DNA of 64,000 nt from the NCBI RefSeq assembly GCF_963583255.1, contig NC_084811.1, positions 16,324,088-16,388,087 of the forward strand. Reading direction: 5' to 3'. The notes beneath the pieces are model-generated. The model saw only the letters and a list, made by a program, of their open reading frames with translations. It did not search any database and was not told the origin of the DNA. The first letter of the stretch is position 1; every line of letters begins with the position of its first letter. Shown here piece after piece: positions 34,625-45,671 of the stretch. The position numbers and the translations under genes were made by a program. The DNA comes from Pyrus communis (Eukaryota; Streptophyta; Magnoliopsida; Rosales; Rosaceae).

Positions 34625-34639
34625 AAGTGTGGGGGAATT
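34625..34639 (+). other. E3 polypurine tract
   Basis: AAGTGTGGGGGAATT, identical to the E2 tract, but followed by CCAAAAATT and an inverted LTR instead of TGATAGGAG. Confidence 0.85.
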
Positions 34640-34648
34640 CCAAAAATT

Positions 34649-35179
34649 TGATGTGAAATAAGATAGCACTCAAATTAAACCCTCTTTTTGACAATTGTAG
34701 TATAGATATAAGTAGGGATCGTTCTAGGCCGGGGATTAGGAGGGATTGCTAATCTAATGAAAATTGACTCAAAGATGTGAAAATATGCTTTAAAACACTT
34801 TAGATAAACTCACAAGACTCTTACTAACTTGATTGACTCAAAACAAACTTTAAAGACTCAAAACAACTCAAAACAACCAAAAAGACTCAATTTAGACTTT
34901 AGGACTTAATTTGGACGAAAATACACTTAGTTTTGACTCTAAAGACTCAAGAAGACTCTTTTGGACAGATTTGGAACAAGTAAGAAAAGGGGTTTTGATT
35001 TTGGACGAATTTAAAAGAAAACAAGTAACTTAAAAGTAATGGATGATGGGATAGCCAAGGGATACTTCTCCACACATGACACATTCAAACATAAATTGAT
35101 TTCCATTTGCTTTTCCGATAAACCATGAACCTCAACACCCCAGATTAACCGTGACATCACTAATTAACCCTTAGATTTC
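34649..35179 (-). repeat. Inverted LTR fragment at the 3' end of E3
   Basis: Begins TGATGTGAAATAAGATAG, the complement of an LTR end, and is preceded by CCAAAAATT, which in intact minus-strand elements is the base run between PBS and LTR. It stops at AGATTTC where a plus-strand LTR starts (possible target sequence ATTTC, 35175-35179). Confidence 0.75.
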
Positions 35180-36004
35180 TGATAGGAGCATATTCATGCG
35201 ACTTAATTAGCTTGTTCTCGTGCATTTATGTTGTGTTTACTTAGCTATTTTAGTGTTTAAGGCTACTTTTGTGTATTTTCAGATTATAAGGCCAAAGTGT
35301 GCAAGAAGATGCAAATTGGAGTCTTTTGGAGCGAAAGAGGAATGAATGAGTTGAAGATTTGAAGAAACGATGAATTCTTACTCCAACGATGAATTCTTAC
35401 CAAAACGAGGAATCCTACTCAAACAAGGATTCCTACTTGAAGTAGGAAAGTTAACCCTAGGTTTCCCATTTTGGTAACCTTTCCTAAACTTAAACGTCCG
35501 TATTTTCTAGCCACTTTGAAGGCCTTGTAGGCACTTTAGGACACAAAACAAAGGCCCTAGGTCACTTTAAACCATTGCCGTGCCCTTGTATCTTCCCCCT
35601 TCCCTTGCCGTGCAAGGGAGGGCAATTTTGTCCCCTTTTATGCACAAAACCCTAACCCTAAACCCTAGCCGACCTAATTCATTGCATGCATTCATATTTT
35701 TAAACCATTCAGCCACCATATTCCTATTATTCTAATCAGCTGCAACTTTTGATTCCATTCCTCATTCACCCTAAATTACAACATTCAGCCATTGCAGCCA
35801 ATTCCCTTTCTAAGCCGTGGACCCCATTAATCCTTGCCGCACCACCACACCTGCCTAAACCCATCCAAAACCCAGAAAATCATCCACAAAACCACCCTAG
35901 ACCTTGTGCCGTGACTTAGCAAGGAAGAGGAGAAGGAAGACCACGCCTTGGGCGTTTGTGCATTCGAGTTGGAGTGTTGGACGTTTCTAGGTGTAATCTA
36001 TCTT
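35180..36004 (+). repeat. Plus-strand LTR, 3'-truncated
   Basis: TGATAGGAGCATATTCATGCG to GTGTAATCTATCTTTG, about half an LTR. It contains two imperfect copies of ACGATGAATTCTTACTCCA-type sequence (about 35370-35410). Over its first 250 bases it is nearly identical to the complement of 1-614. At 36005 it is fused to minus-strand LTR sequence. Confidence 0.8.
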
Positions 36005-36242
36005 TGCACGAATTTGTGGCTGAAAATATGTTTATATAGTCCTAGAGTTAATTAGATTAGGGTTACAACTTAGCAGATTTATTGGATTAGGGCCCTAGGG
36101 TTCGGCACAAGTTAGTTAAATCCACTTAGGAGAGGGTTTAGCCTAATTAGTTTCATAAAAGGATTTGTGTAACCCAAATCCACAAGGAATGAGGCCCTAT
36201 AAATCAGAATCCATAAGGGATAAGGCCTAGAGGGGTGCGGCA
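36005..36242 (-). repeat. Minus-strand LTR piece, probable continuation of 25875-27207
   Basis: CACGAATTTGTGGCTG to GGGGTGCGGCA. In sister LTRs this sequence follows the point where 27207 stops (compare 37575). No target duplication is visible, because E3's right end is rearranged. Confidence 0.65.
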
Positions 36243-37758
36243 TGATGCGAAAATTAACTTAACACACAAATTAACCCTCTTTTGACAATTGTAGTATATA
36301 AGTAAGTAGGGATCGTTCTTAAACCAGGGATTATGAGGGATTGCTAAACATTTTAAACCGACTCGAATAGATAAAACAAAGCTTTTAAACACTTAACTCA
36401 ACTTAAAAGACTCAAAACAAGTTCACCAAACTCAAAATAAGCTGAAAACACTCAAAATTGCCTAAAAACACAAACTGGGCAGATTTGACTCTAAACACAA
36501 AATTGGACGAAATTTGGTTCAAACTTGACTCAAAACTCTAGAAAACACAATCTAAAACATATTCTAACCAGTTAAACACTCTAAGTTAAATGGGGATTTG
36601 GTTTTGGACGAAAATAAAGTAAACAAAACAAGACTTTAAACTAGGCAGATTTGGACGAATTTGATGGAATTAAGTGGATGATGGGCTAGCTAGGAGGTCT
36701 TTCTCCACACATGACATACTTGCATACAAAACAATCTCCAGTTGCTTATTCAATGAACCATGAACTTCAACACCCCAAGTTAATTAGGTATGCTTAAATT
36801 AACCCTCAGATTTTCCTTAAGTCATTGAATTGAATGGAATTAGCGCATTGCAATCAAATTATTCCTCAAAAGTTCTCTACATGAAAGCGCATAATAGAGA
36901 AACAATCAAAGATCATTAAATTCTACGAAAATCATAAGTGTTGACGAGGCACTCGTAAGTATGAAAGCGCATGATACTTATACCAAGAATTTACTTAATG
37001 TGATTGTGACTAACAACCTTTACTACTTATGAATATAATTTCAGAACGATTAGGTGAAGCTTCCTTATATCCTAGCATCAGATTTATGCATGCAAATTAA
37101 GTGTGCACTCTCAACCCACATACATAAACAAGTTTTAATTCAAATAGATAAGTAAATTGGATTCACAATTCATGAAATCACAACTGGAAGTAATCAAATC
37201 ATAATGCAAATATAACCATGGTTTCGAAATCCCCCTAGCCAAAAGGGGATTAGTTCCTCATACTCACAAAGCAAAGATTCTTGAAACTAAACATTGAAAA
37301 ACACAAGAAAGATTACACCTAAAACGTTCCAGCAATTCCAAGTCGAATGGCATGCACGGCTAGGGCTTTCCTTCTTCTTCCTTGCTGCAGCACAAGATTT
37401 GGGTGGTGGTTTTGGGGGTTATGAACGATGTATTCTTGGTTCGGATGATGAATGATGGCTGGTTATGGTGGTAGAGTGCGGAAGATGATGTATGGAGGTG
37501 TGGGGGTTGAATGGATGATGGAGAATGGAGGCTAGGGCTTGCGGCAAGGATTTTCTGAATGGCATAAGGGGTTGGTATGAATTTGTGGCTGAAAATGTGT
37601 TTATATAGTCCTAGAGTTCGGCACAAGTGGGTTAAATCCACTAAGGAGAGGGTTTGGCCCAATTAGTTTCATAAAAGGTTTTGTTTAACCCAAATCAACA
37701 AGGAATGAGGCCCTATAAATCAGAATCCATAAGGGATAAGGCCTAGAGGGGTGCGGCA
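36243..37758 (-). repeat. Partial LTR, tandem unit ending GCGGCA
   Basis: A 1516-base unit from TGATGCGAAAATT to GGGGTGCGGCA. It is preceded by the same GGGGTGCGGCA and followed by another LTR starting TGATGCG, so it forms a direct tandem with the M2 3' LTR. The same junction on both sides fits unequal crossing-over after one LTR inserted in another. Confidence 0.8.
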
Positions 37759-39531
37759 TGATGCGAAAATTCACTTAACACACAAATTAACCTTCTTTTG
37801 ACAATTGTAGTATATACGTAAGTAGGGATCGTTCTTAAACCGGGGATTATGAGGGATTGCTAAACACTTTAAACTGACTGAAATAGATAAAACAAAGCTT
37901 TTAAACACTTAACTCAACTTAAAAGACTCAAAACAAGTTCACCATACTCAAAATAAACTGAAAACACTCAAAACTGCCTAAAACACACAAACAAGGCAGA
38001 TTTGACTCTAAACACAAAATTGGACGAAATTTGGTTCTAGCTTGACTCAAAACTCTTGAAAACACAATCTAAAACAAATTCTAACTTGTTAGACACTCTA
38101 AGATAAATGGGGATTTGGTTTTGGACGAAAATAAAGTAAACAAAACAAGACTTTAAACTAGGCAGATTTGGACGAATTTGATGGAATTAAGTGGATGATG
38201 GGCTAGCTAGGAGGTCTTTATCCACACATGACATACTTGCATACAAAACAATCTCCAGTTGCTTATTCAATGAATCATGAACCTGAACACCCCAAGTGAA
38301 TTAGGTACGCTTAAATTAACCTTCAGATTTTCCTTAAGTCATTGAATTGAATGGAATTAGCACATTGCAATCAAATTATTCCTCAAAAGTTCTCTACATG
38401 AAAGTGCATAATAGAGAAACAATCAAAGATCATTAAATTCTATGAAAATCATAAGTATTGACGAGGCGTTCGTAACTATGAAAGCACATGATACTTATGC
38501 CAAGAATTTATTTAACTTGATTGTGACTAACAACCTTGACTACTTATGAATATAAGTTCCCAACGATTAGGTGAAGTCAAATGGCATGCACGTCTAGGGC
38601 TCTCCTCCTTCTTCCTTGCTGCGGCACAAGATGAGGGTGGTGGTTTTGGGGGTTATGAATGATGTATTCTTGCTTGGGATGATGAATGATGGCTGATTAG
38701 GGTGGAAGGGTGTGGGAGGTTGTATATGGAGGTGTATGGAGTGGATGGAGGATGAAGAATGGAGGCTAGGGTGTTGCGGCACAAGTTTCTGAATAGCATA
38801 AGGGGTTCATACGAATTTATGGCAGAAAATATGTATATATAGTCCTAGGGTTAATTAGATTAGGGTTACAACTTAGCAGATTTTATGGATTAGGGCCCTA
38901 GGTTTCGCCACAATTGATTTAATCCACTTAGGAGAGGGTTTGGCCCAATTAATTTCAGAAAAGGATTTATATAACCCAAATGCACAATGAATAAGGCCTA
39001 ATAAATCAGAATCCAAAAGGAAAAAGGTTTACGAAATTTGTCCAAAATTGGGCCTTCTAGAAACTAGATGTTTTGTGGCTGATTTTGGGTTTTCTAGAAG
39101 AGATAAAAGGGGGAAGGGTGCAGCACCCTTTTAGGGTTAGATAAGGCTGCTAGAAATTGTGTTTTTAGGTCCACTTACAGCTAGGATTAAGGTGGAACAA
39201 GATTAGGTTTGGATAGGATAAGATAAGATAAGGTTTTGGATAATGTTTCCTCTTTTGAGCTAATTCCTTATCCACTTTGGCTTGAGTTTAATTTCTTCAT
39301 CTTCTTATCAGATTTCTAGCCTTTTGAACTCCAAATTCGTCCATCCATGTTGGCCCATATACAAGCTATCCATTTAGTGCCCAAAACTACTCCAAAATGC
39401 ACTTTCTTGGTACTTTAACCCTTTGGACCTACAAACACAGGAAAATGAGTTGAAATACTACATTAACTAAGAAATAATAACACAAATGCACAAGAATAAG
39501 CTAGCTAAGTCGCCTAAATATGCTCCTATCA
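37759..39531 (-). mobile_element. M2 3' LTR with internal deletion
   Basis: TGATGCGAAAATTCAC to ATATGCTCCTATCA, directly against the M2 polypurine tract. About 300 bases are missing at 38577: GATTAGGTGAAG is joined to TCAAATGGCATGCACG, where sister copies share AAGT at both break points. Confidence 0.9.
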
Positions 39532-39546
39532 AATTCCCCCACACTT
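39532..39546 (-). other. M2 polypurine tract
   Basis: Complement of AAGTGTGGGGGAATT, next to the LTR. Confidence 0.85.
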
Positions 39547-41450
39547 AGCTTGTGCTAGTCCTTGAGCAAAACAAACAAACAAACAAAAGAAACAAAATAT
39601 ATAATCTAAACCTTCCAACGTTTGCCTCAGGGATTTCCAATGAAACATAACATGTCAAAGATCACCACTCACATAGATTTAAGCAATCCTTACCCTCGAG
39701 CATACTTAATCATAGTCACCATTCACTTGCTCACATTTAATCAATTAAAACAACATTTTGAATGTAGTAACATGGCTTAGAGAATTCCCTCAATTCCTTA
39801 CTGGATGTACTCTCAATTTTCACACAGGTTTTCTGACTACACTCCCTACACTAGGTATATGTGAGAAGATGGATGTAAACATGTAGACGAACAATCACAT
39901 ATGTTATAACAAGGAAAGCATTTTCTGGAATTATGACAATGACATGTATATGATCTCATGAATGGAATGCTACTACTTAGACGCGAGAACCAGGGATACC
40001 ATATGCTCAAACCAATTTTAAACTCCACATATTGAAACACATAACAATCAAGATAGAAGTCTAAGGGTTGTAATAAGGCTAAGGTGTTGGCTAACAAGGA
40101 AAGGTAGAGGAAACAAACGTTCTTAAAGCAATAGTGAGCAAGGTAATGAATTAGGCACTTAGAATTCCCTTTAGAATGAAAAAATCAACTTTGAACACCC
40201 AAGGGGAAGTCACACAAAACTTAGGGCCATATTCAACTTTTTGGACCCTTTCTTCAACAACCAACACTTGTGAGTTCGTTCTCACTTATTTTCAACTCCT
40301 TTTCTTTCTTTTCTTCTTCTTTTTCTTCTTTTTCACATTTTTTTTCTTTCTTTCTTTTTTTTCTTTTTCCCGTGCCTCCTTTAAGACTTTGGCACACACA
40401 TGCACACAAAAATCCCTTCCCCCACACTTGTTTTCTACAAGAATGTCACTAAAAAAGAATTCCTTTTAAGTCATGCTCCACTATACTTCAAGAAGTTTGG
40501 AAAGTCCTATACTGGGCTAGGTAAGGGTGATGTGTTTAACAAAGAAAATAGGCTAAAGATGGTTCAACGGGGTTTAAACCTACAATACAAATGACAAGGG
40601 TGGATTCGGCTATTTGGCTATGGTGGTGACTACTAAACAACTTCATCTTATTATTTGTTATGCTATTTGGAACTATAATGATGAAATGCATTCTAAGTAG
40701 CAACCAAACGAAGAATAATAAGATCATGCAACAACTTTAGAAAACAAGAATGCACAGATTAATAACTCTCCAAATCAACGTTTAGGCTCAAGTCTCTTAG
40801 GGATGTAGCGTTTGTTTGAGTTCCTTCCTTCAAGCATGTTACAAAAACTGATTTTATCCTTTGTGATTACATGTGAATTCGTAAACTATAACTACAACCA
40901 AGCATAAACCAAAGAGCAAATCAAACTTCCATCCATGTTTGCAACTCTCTTTAATAGTCATGCATTAAAAACCAAATCCTCATCATTGTGTTGGAAGGTA
41001 CCCTAAGACGCAAACAAACACAAAAAAACAACTCTTTTTGGCTTTTTCAAAACACTTTTTCAAATTTTTTTTTTTTAAAATTTTCGGATTTTTACTTCAA
41101 AGCACACCAAGACAGCTCAAAATGCCCTAAAAACACTTAAAAACTGTGAGAAACAACATTAGAAGTGATAGGCGATATAATCCTACAAATTTGCATAAAA
41201 ACACTTGTTTACCCCCCCCCCCCCCCAAACACTTAAATCAAACGTTGTCCCCAATGTTTCACACAACGACTCACACAAAAGCGAACAAACACAAACAACT
41301 AAGCATAATAACATAAAGCAGCAAAGAGAAGGGTTTAGAAACGCGAATCTGGGTTTGGAGTGGAAGTTCCATCTTCTCCTTGTTGCATGCATGGGTTGCC
41401 TCCCACGAAGCGCTTGCTTTAACGTCTTCCAGCCGGACGAATATGCCATG
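39547..41450 (-). other. M2 3' UTR
   Basis: Non-coding. On the minus strand it has polypurine-like tracts at 40414-40429 (AAGTGTGGGGGAAGGG) and 41212-41226 (G15, close to AAGTGT), the hairpin motif at 41392-41405, and a small ORF (39846-40097, 83 codons) almost identical to that in E2 (9553-9825). A T/C-rich run (about 40290-40375) mirrors the A/G run in E2. Confidence 0.7.
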
Positions 41451-44173
41451 TTAAGCTTCACTAGTCCCCACGGCATGGAGGGGTACATCATCCACAACAT
41501 GCTCCTTGAAATTCTCATAGTATGGCTAATGGAAGGGGATGGTGATCCTCCCTGATTGTGGTGTCTTGGTTCCTAAAGTCCATGTAAATGCTCCCACCAC
41601 TTGAAATCGATTGGGTAACTACATCAAAGAAGGTAACAACCTATTAGTTGAAATGGGAATTGGGATTGGGATTGGAGACTTACAAACATATTGTGATGGA
41701 AGCTCAAAAGTGGCAGCCCTATCAACAATGTCACTATGGCAACTCTCAGCCAGATTGGGTGGTTTTAGGGCACCCACTCCAATTCCCTCTTCAATGGTGG
41801 TTCTTGATGCATCCTTCTTGATAGGTGTGGATTGTTCCTGCCTTATATCCTTATGCACATCAATGGCAAAACAAGAACGAACATCATTAGGATTCTTAAT
41901 AGAGTCATTAACATTGAATTTAATTATATCACCACCAAACTCCATTGTTAATACTCCTTTGGCCACATCAATCTTCGTTTGAGCTGTTTTCATGAATGGT
42001 CTTCCAAGTAGGAGGGGCAAGGGTGGAGAATGAACCGAGTCTTCCATTTCAAGCACATAAAAATCAACCGGAAAGATTAAATGATTAACCTGCACTAAAA
42101 CATCTTCCAAAACACCCTTTGGATAGGCATTAGATCTATCGGCCAATTGAATAATCACACCATCATTTTTTAACTCACCTAGGTTCATAGATGCATAAAT
42201 TGAGTTAGGCATGACATTAATAGATGCACCTAAGTCTAGCATGGCATGTTCAAAACAATTATTACCAATAACACAAGGAATTGTAAAACTACCCGGATCT
42301 TTTCATTTAGGGGGCATTTTACGTTGTAAGATGGCTGAGACATTTTCACTTACCTTTACAACCTCTTTGTTCGAAATTCTCTTCCTAGTAGTGCAAAGTT
42401 CTTTTAAAAACTTAGCATACCTTGGAACTTGCTTAATTGCATCCAAAAGTGGTATATTGACTTGTACTTTTCTAAATGTCTCCAAAATGTCCTTTTCAGC
42501 CTCCTCCTTCTTCGATTGCATGAATCTACGAGGAAAGGGTACATTTGGAGGACTAACATTAGAAATATTCAAATTTGGAACCTCCTTACCTTTGGAAGAC
42601 GAATGGGAGTGTTTGGGTGGCTGCGGCATGGGTTTAGCTACCCTTGCCGTGGCTTGCTCTTGTTCCTCCTCCTCGAATTGCAACTTTTCATCCTCAGTTG
42701 GGGTTGATTTAGATGGTTGTGAGGCCGTTCCAACTTGTTTTCCACTTCGAAACTTGATTGCTTTGCCAGATTCGAATCCTCCTTTTGGGTTGACAACGGT
42801 TGAACTAGGCAACTTGCCTTGTTCTCTGAATTGGCCCATGAACTCCGCAATCTGCCCTACTTGCTTGTCTAACTCATCAACCTTTTTGTCCCTATTTTGC
42901 ATTCCCTGCACCATAGAAGTTAGTACTTGAAAATTTTGATCATTATCTATGGACGAACCTGATTTGGGTTGGGTAGGTTGTGCTTGGGGTTGTGTGGGTG
43001 CATACGGCCTTTGGTAGAATCCCAGAGGTTGCTGCCTAAATGCGCTTTGTTGTTGGGGTTGTTGTGGCTCCCTCCATTTGAAATTTGGATGATCTCTCCA
43101 ACCGGGATTGTAGGTATTAGAGAAAGGATCACTCCTTGGTTGGTTTTGGCTCCCATAACCCACGGCATTGGTAGATTCCCACCCTCCGTTCTCGATCAAT
43201 TGAGGGCACTTATCCATGAGATGTTCATTCATTGAGCACACGCCACAAACAGCCACACTTTGTACCTTTGGTATTTCAACCACTTGCGAAAGAAGAGAAG
43301 TAAGATTAGCTATTTGATTTTGAAGTTCAGAAATAGCACTTACCTCATTAACTTGTTGTTGCCGTGGTATGTCTCTTTGACCAACGCCTTCATATTGTTC
43401 AGCATTTAAAGCTCGGTTGGCAATGAGAGTCTTGGCAGCCATGGGTGTTTTGTCCACTAGAGCTCCTCCCTCTGAGGCGTCTAGCATTTGGCGTTCAGTT
43501 GGTAGAAGCCCTTCGTAGAAATATTGAAGAAGAAGCTCCTCCTTCATTTGGTGCTGTGGACATAAAGCAACAAGTGTTTTAAAACATTCATAATAAGTTG
43601 GAAATGATTCACCTTGATTTTGCTGAATGCCACTAATCCTTTTACATAAAAAAATGACTCGAGAAGTTGGGAAAAACTTCTCCAAAAACGCCCTTTTCAT
43701 ACTCTCCCATGATGTGACAGTTCCGGGGGCTAGTTCATACAACCAATCTTTAGCCTTTTCCAAGAAAGAAAAGGGAAAAGCCTTCATCTTCAAAATGCTC
43801 ACATCAACATTCACCGGGGTCATACTTGAGCAAACAACCTCAAATTCCTTCAAGTGCTTATTAGGATCTTCCATGGACAACCCATGGAACTTAGGAATAT
43901 GGTGCAATAAGCTAAACTTTAGTTCGAACTCGTCGGTCTTGTCTGGGGCTGCCCTTGGATATTGAATGCATAGAGGCATGGCATTATCCAATCTTGAAGC
44001 GAAAAGCTCCTTGATTGTTCAATTATCGGCTGCCATAGCTTGTTCTTCCTCAAAAATCTGAGTCGTGGCCTCTTCTCCCACTTGTACTTCGTCTTCTTCC
44101 CTCTCAAAGTTCATTCGAAATCGTCGTCAAAGTCTAAGATATTGTTATGAACAGGTTGAGAATTCCGAGTCAT
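41451..44173 (-). pseudogene. gag: M2 gag, protease and pol tail, multiple stops
   Basis: The original start is the ATG at 44171-44173, just after a T-run and AG. The N-terminal 60 codons are broken by two TGA codons and a frame slip; the ATG at 43991 then opens 562 codons down to 42303. This part is Gag: capsid motifs (KDWLYELAPGTV, ERQMLDAS), CCHC knuckle CGVCSMNEHLMDKC and the KQVGQIAEFMGQF stretch. TGA at 42303-42305 (Cys TGC in E2) separates it from an in-frame 207-codon continuation with the protease motif MLDLGASINVMP and LLLGRPFMKTA. TAG at 41619-41621, a one-base slip and a small deletion follow. The RT scrap and the integrase end (KEHVVDDVPLHAV) close the frame at 41451. RT, RNase H and the integrase core are absent. 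Confidence 0.85.
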
Positions 44174-44282
44174 AAACTAGTACCTAAAAAAAAAAAACAA
44201 AAACAAAACAAAGTCAGCAACAAAAACAAAAAAAACATGAAAATAAACAAAAAGAAATAACAAGGGATTAGCAAAGTTGCTA

Positions 44283-44301
44283 ATCCCCGGCAACGGCGCC
44301 A
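44283..44301 (-). other. M2 primer-binding site (tRNA-Asp), perfect
   Basis: Complement of TGGCGCCGTTGCCGGGGAT, 5 bases from the LTR edge at 44307. Confidence 0.95.
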
Positions 44302-44306
44302 AAATT

Positions 44307-45671
44307 TGATGCAAAAATTAACTTAACACACAAATTAACCCTCTTTTGACAGTTGTAGTATATAAGTAAGTAGGGATCGTTCTTAAACCGGGGATTAGGA
44401 GGGATTGCTAAACACTTTAAACTGACTGAAATAGATAAAACAAAGCTTTTAAACACTTAACTCAACTTAAAAGACTCAAAACAAGTTCACCAAACTCAAA
44501 ATAAGTTGAAAACACTCAAAACTGCCTAAAAAACACAAATTGGGCAGATTTGACTCTAAACACAAAATTGGACGAAATTTGGCTCTAACTTGACTCAAAA
44601 CTCTTGAAAACACAATCTAAAACATATTCTAACTAGTTAGACACTCTAGGATAAATGAGGATTTGGTTTTGGACGAAAATAAAGTAAACAAAAGAAGACT
44701 TTAAACTAGGCAGATTTGGACAAATTTGATGGAATTAATTGGATGATGGGCTAGCTAGGAGGTCTTTCTCCACAAATGACATACTTGCATACAAAACAAT
44801 CTCCAGTTGCTTATTCAATGAATCATGAACCTCAACACCCCAAGTGAATTAGGTACGCTTAAATTAATCTTCAGATTTTCCTCAAGTCGTTGAATTGAAT
44901 GGAATTAGCGCATTGCAATCAAATTATTCCTCAAAAGTTCTCTACATGAAAGCGCATTATAGAGAAACAATCAAAGATCATTAAATTCTATGAAAATCAT
45001 AAGTATTGACGAGGTGTTCGTAACTATGAAAGCACATGATACTTATGCCAAGAATTTACTTAACATGATTATGACTAACAACCTTTACTACTTATGAATA
45101 TAAGTTCCCAACGATTAGGTGAAGTTTCCTTATATCCTAGCATCAGATTTATGCATGCAAATTAAGTTTGCACTCTCAACCCACATACACAAACAAGTTT
45201 TAATTCAAACAGATAAGTAAATTGGATTCTCAATTCATCGAATCACAACTGGAAATAATCAAATCATATTGCAAATATATCCATGGTTTCGAAATTCCCC
45301 CTAGCCAAAAGGGGATTAGTTCCTCATACTCACAAAGCAAAGATTATTGAATTTAACTATTGAAAACACAAGAAAGATTACACCTAAAATGTTCCAGCAA
45401 TTCCAAGTCGAATGGCATGCACGTCTAGGGCTCTCGTCCTTCTTCCTTGCTGCAGCACAAGATGTGGGTGGTGGTTTTGGGGGTTATGAATGATGTATTC
45501 TTGCTTGGGATGATGAATGATGGCTGATTAGGGTGGAAGGGTGCGGGAGGTTGTATATGGAGGTGTATGGAGTGGATGGAGGATGAAGAATGGAGGCTAG
45601 GGTGTTGCAGCATAAGTTTCTGAATAGCATAAGGGGGTCATACGAATTTGTGGCTGAAAATATGTATATAT
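44307..45671 (-). mobile_element. M2 5' LTR, interrupted
   Basis: TGATGCAAAAATTAAC to AAAATATGTATATAT. It is interrupted by the plus-strand LTR at 45672 (left target sequence TATAT, 45667-45671). The rest, expected to begin AGTCCTAGGGTTAATT, is not in the window. Confidence 0.85.

Larger units (their letters stand above)
27208..34648 (+). mobile_element. E3: non-autonomous Athila-like element of a second type
   Basis: Plus strand: 5' LTR 27208-29038, perfect tRNA-Asp PBS 29045-29063, short broken coding region 29143-30539, 3' UTR split by a solo LTR (31055-33200), polypurine tract 34625-34639. Gag core, protease, RT, RNase H and integrase core are all absent. Instead of its own 3' LTR, the polypurine tract is followed by CCAAAAATT and an LTR in the opposite orientation. 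Confidence 0.85.
37759..45671 (-). mobile_element. M2: non-autonomous Athila-like element, minus strand
   Basis: 3' LTR 37759-39531, polypurine tract 39532-39546, 3' UTR 39547-41450, gag-protease-pol-tail pseudogene 41451-44173, perfect tRNA-Asp PBS 44283-44301, 5' LTR from 44307. The 5' LTR is interrupted at 45672 by a plus-strand LTR, so the right end is outside the window. The two LTRs differ at several positions in their first 100 bases, which points to an older insertion than E. Confidence 0.9.

Noticed and set aside
42211..42930. 239-codon ORFs antisense to gag/protease (also 6693-7412 plus shorter ones at 2132-2578)
   Set aside because: They mirror real coding sequence on the other strand. 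Their matching lengths follow from homology of M2 and E2, not from selection.
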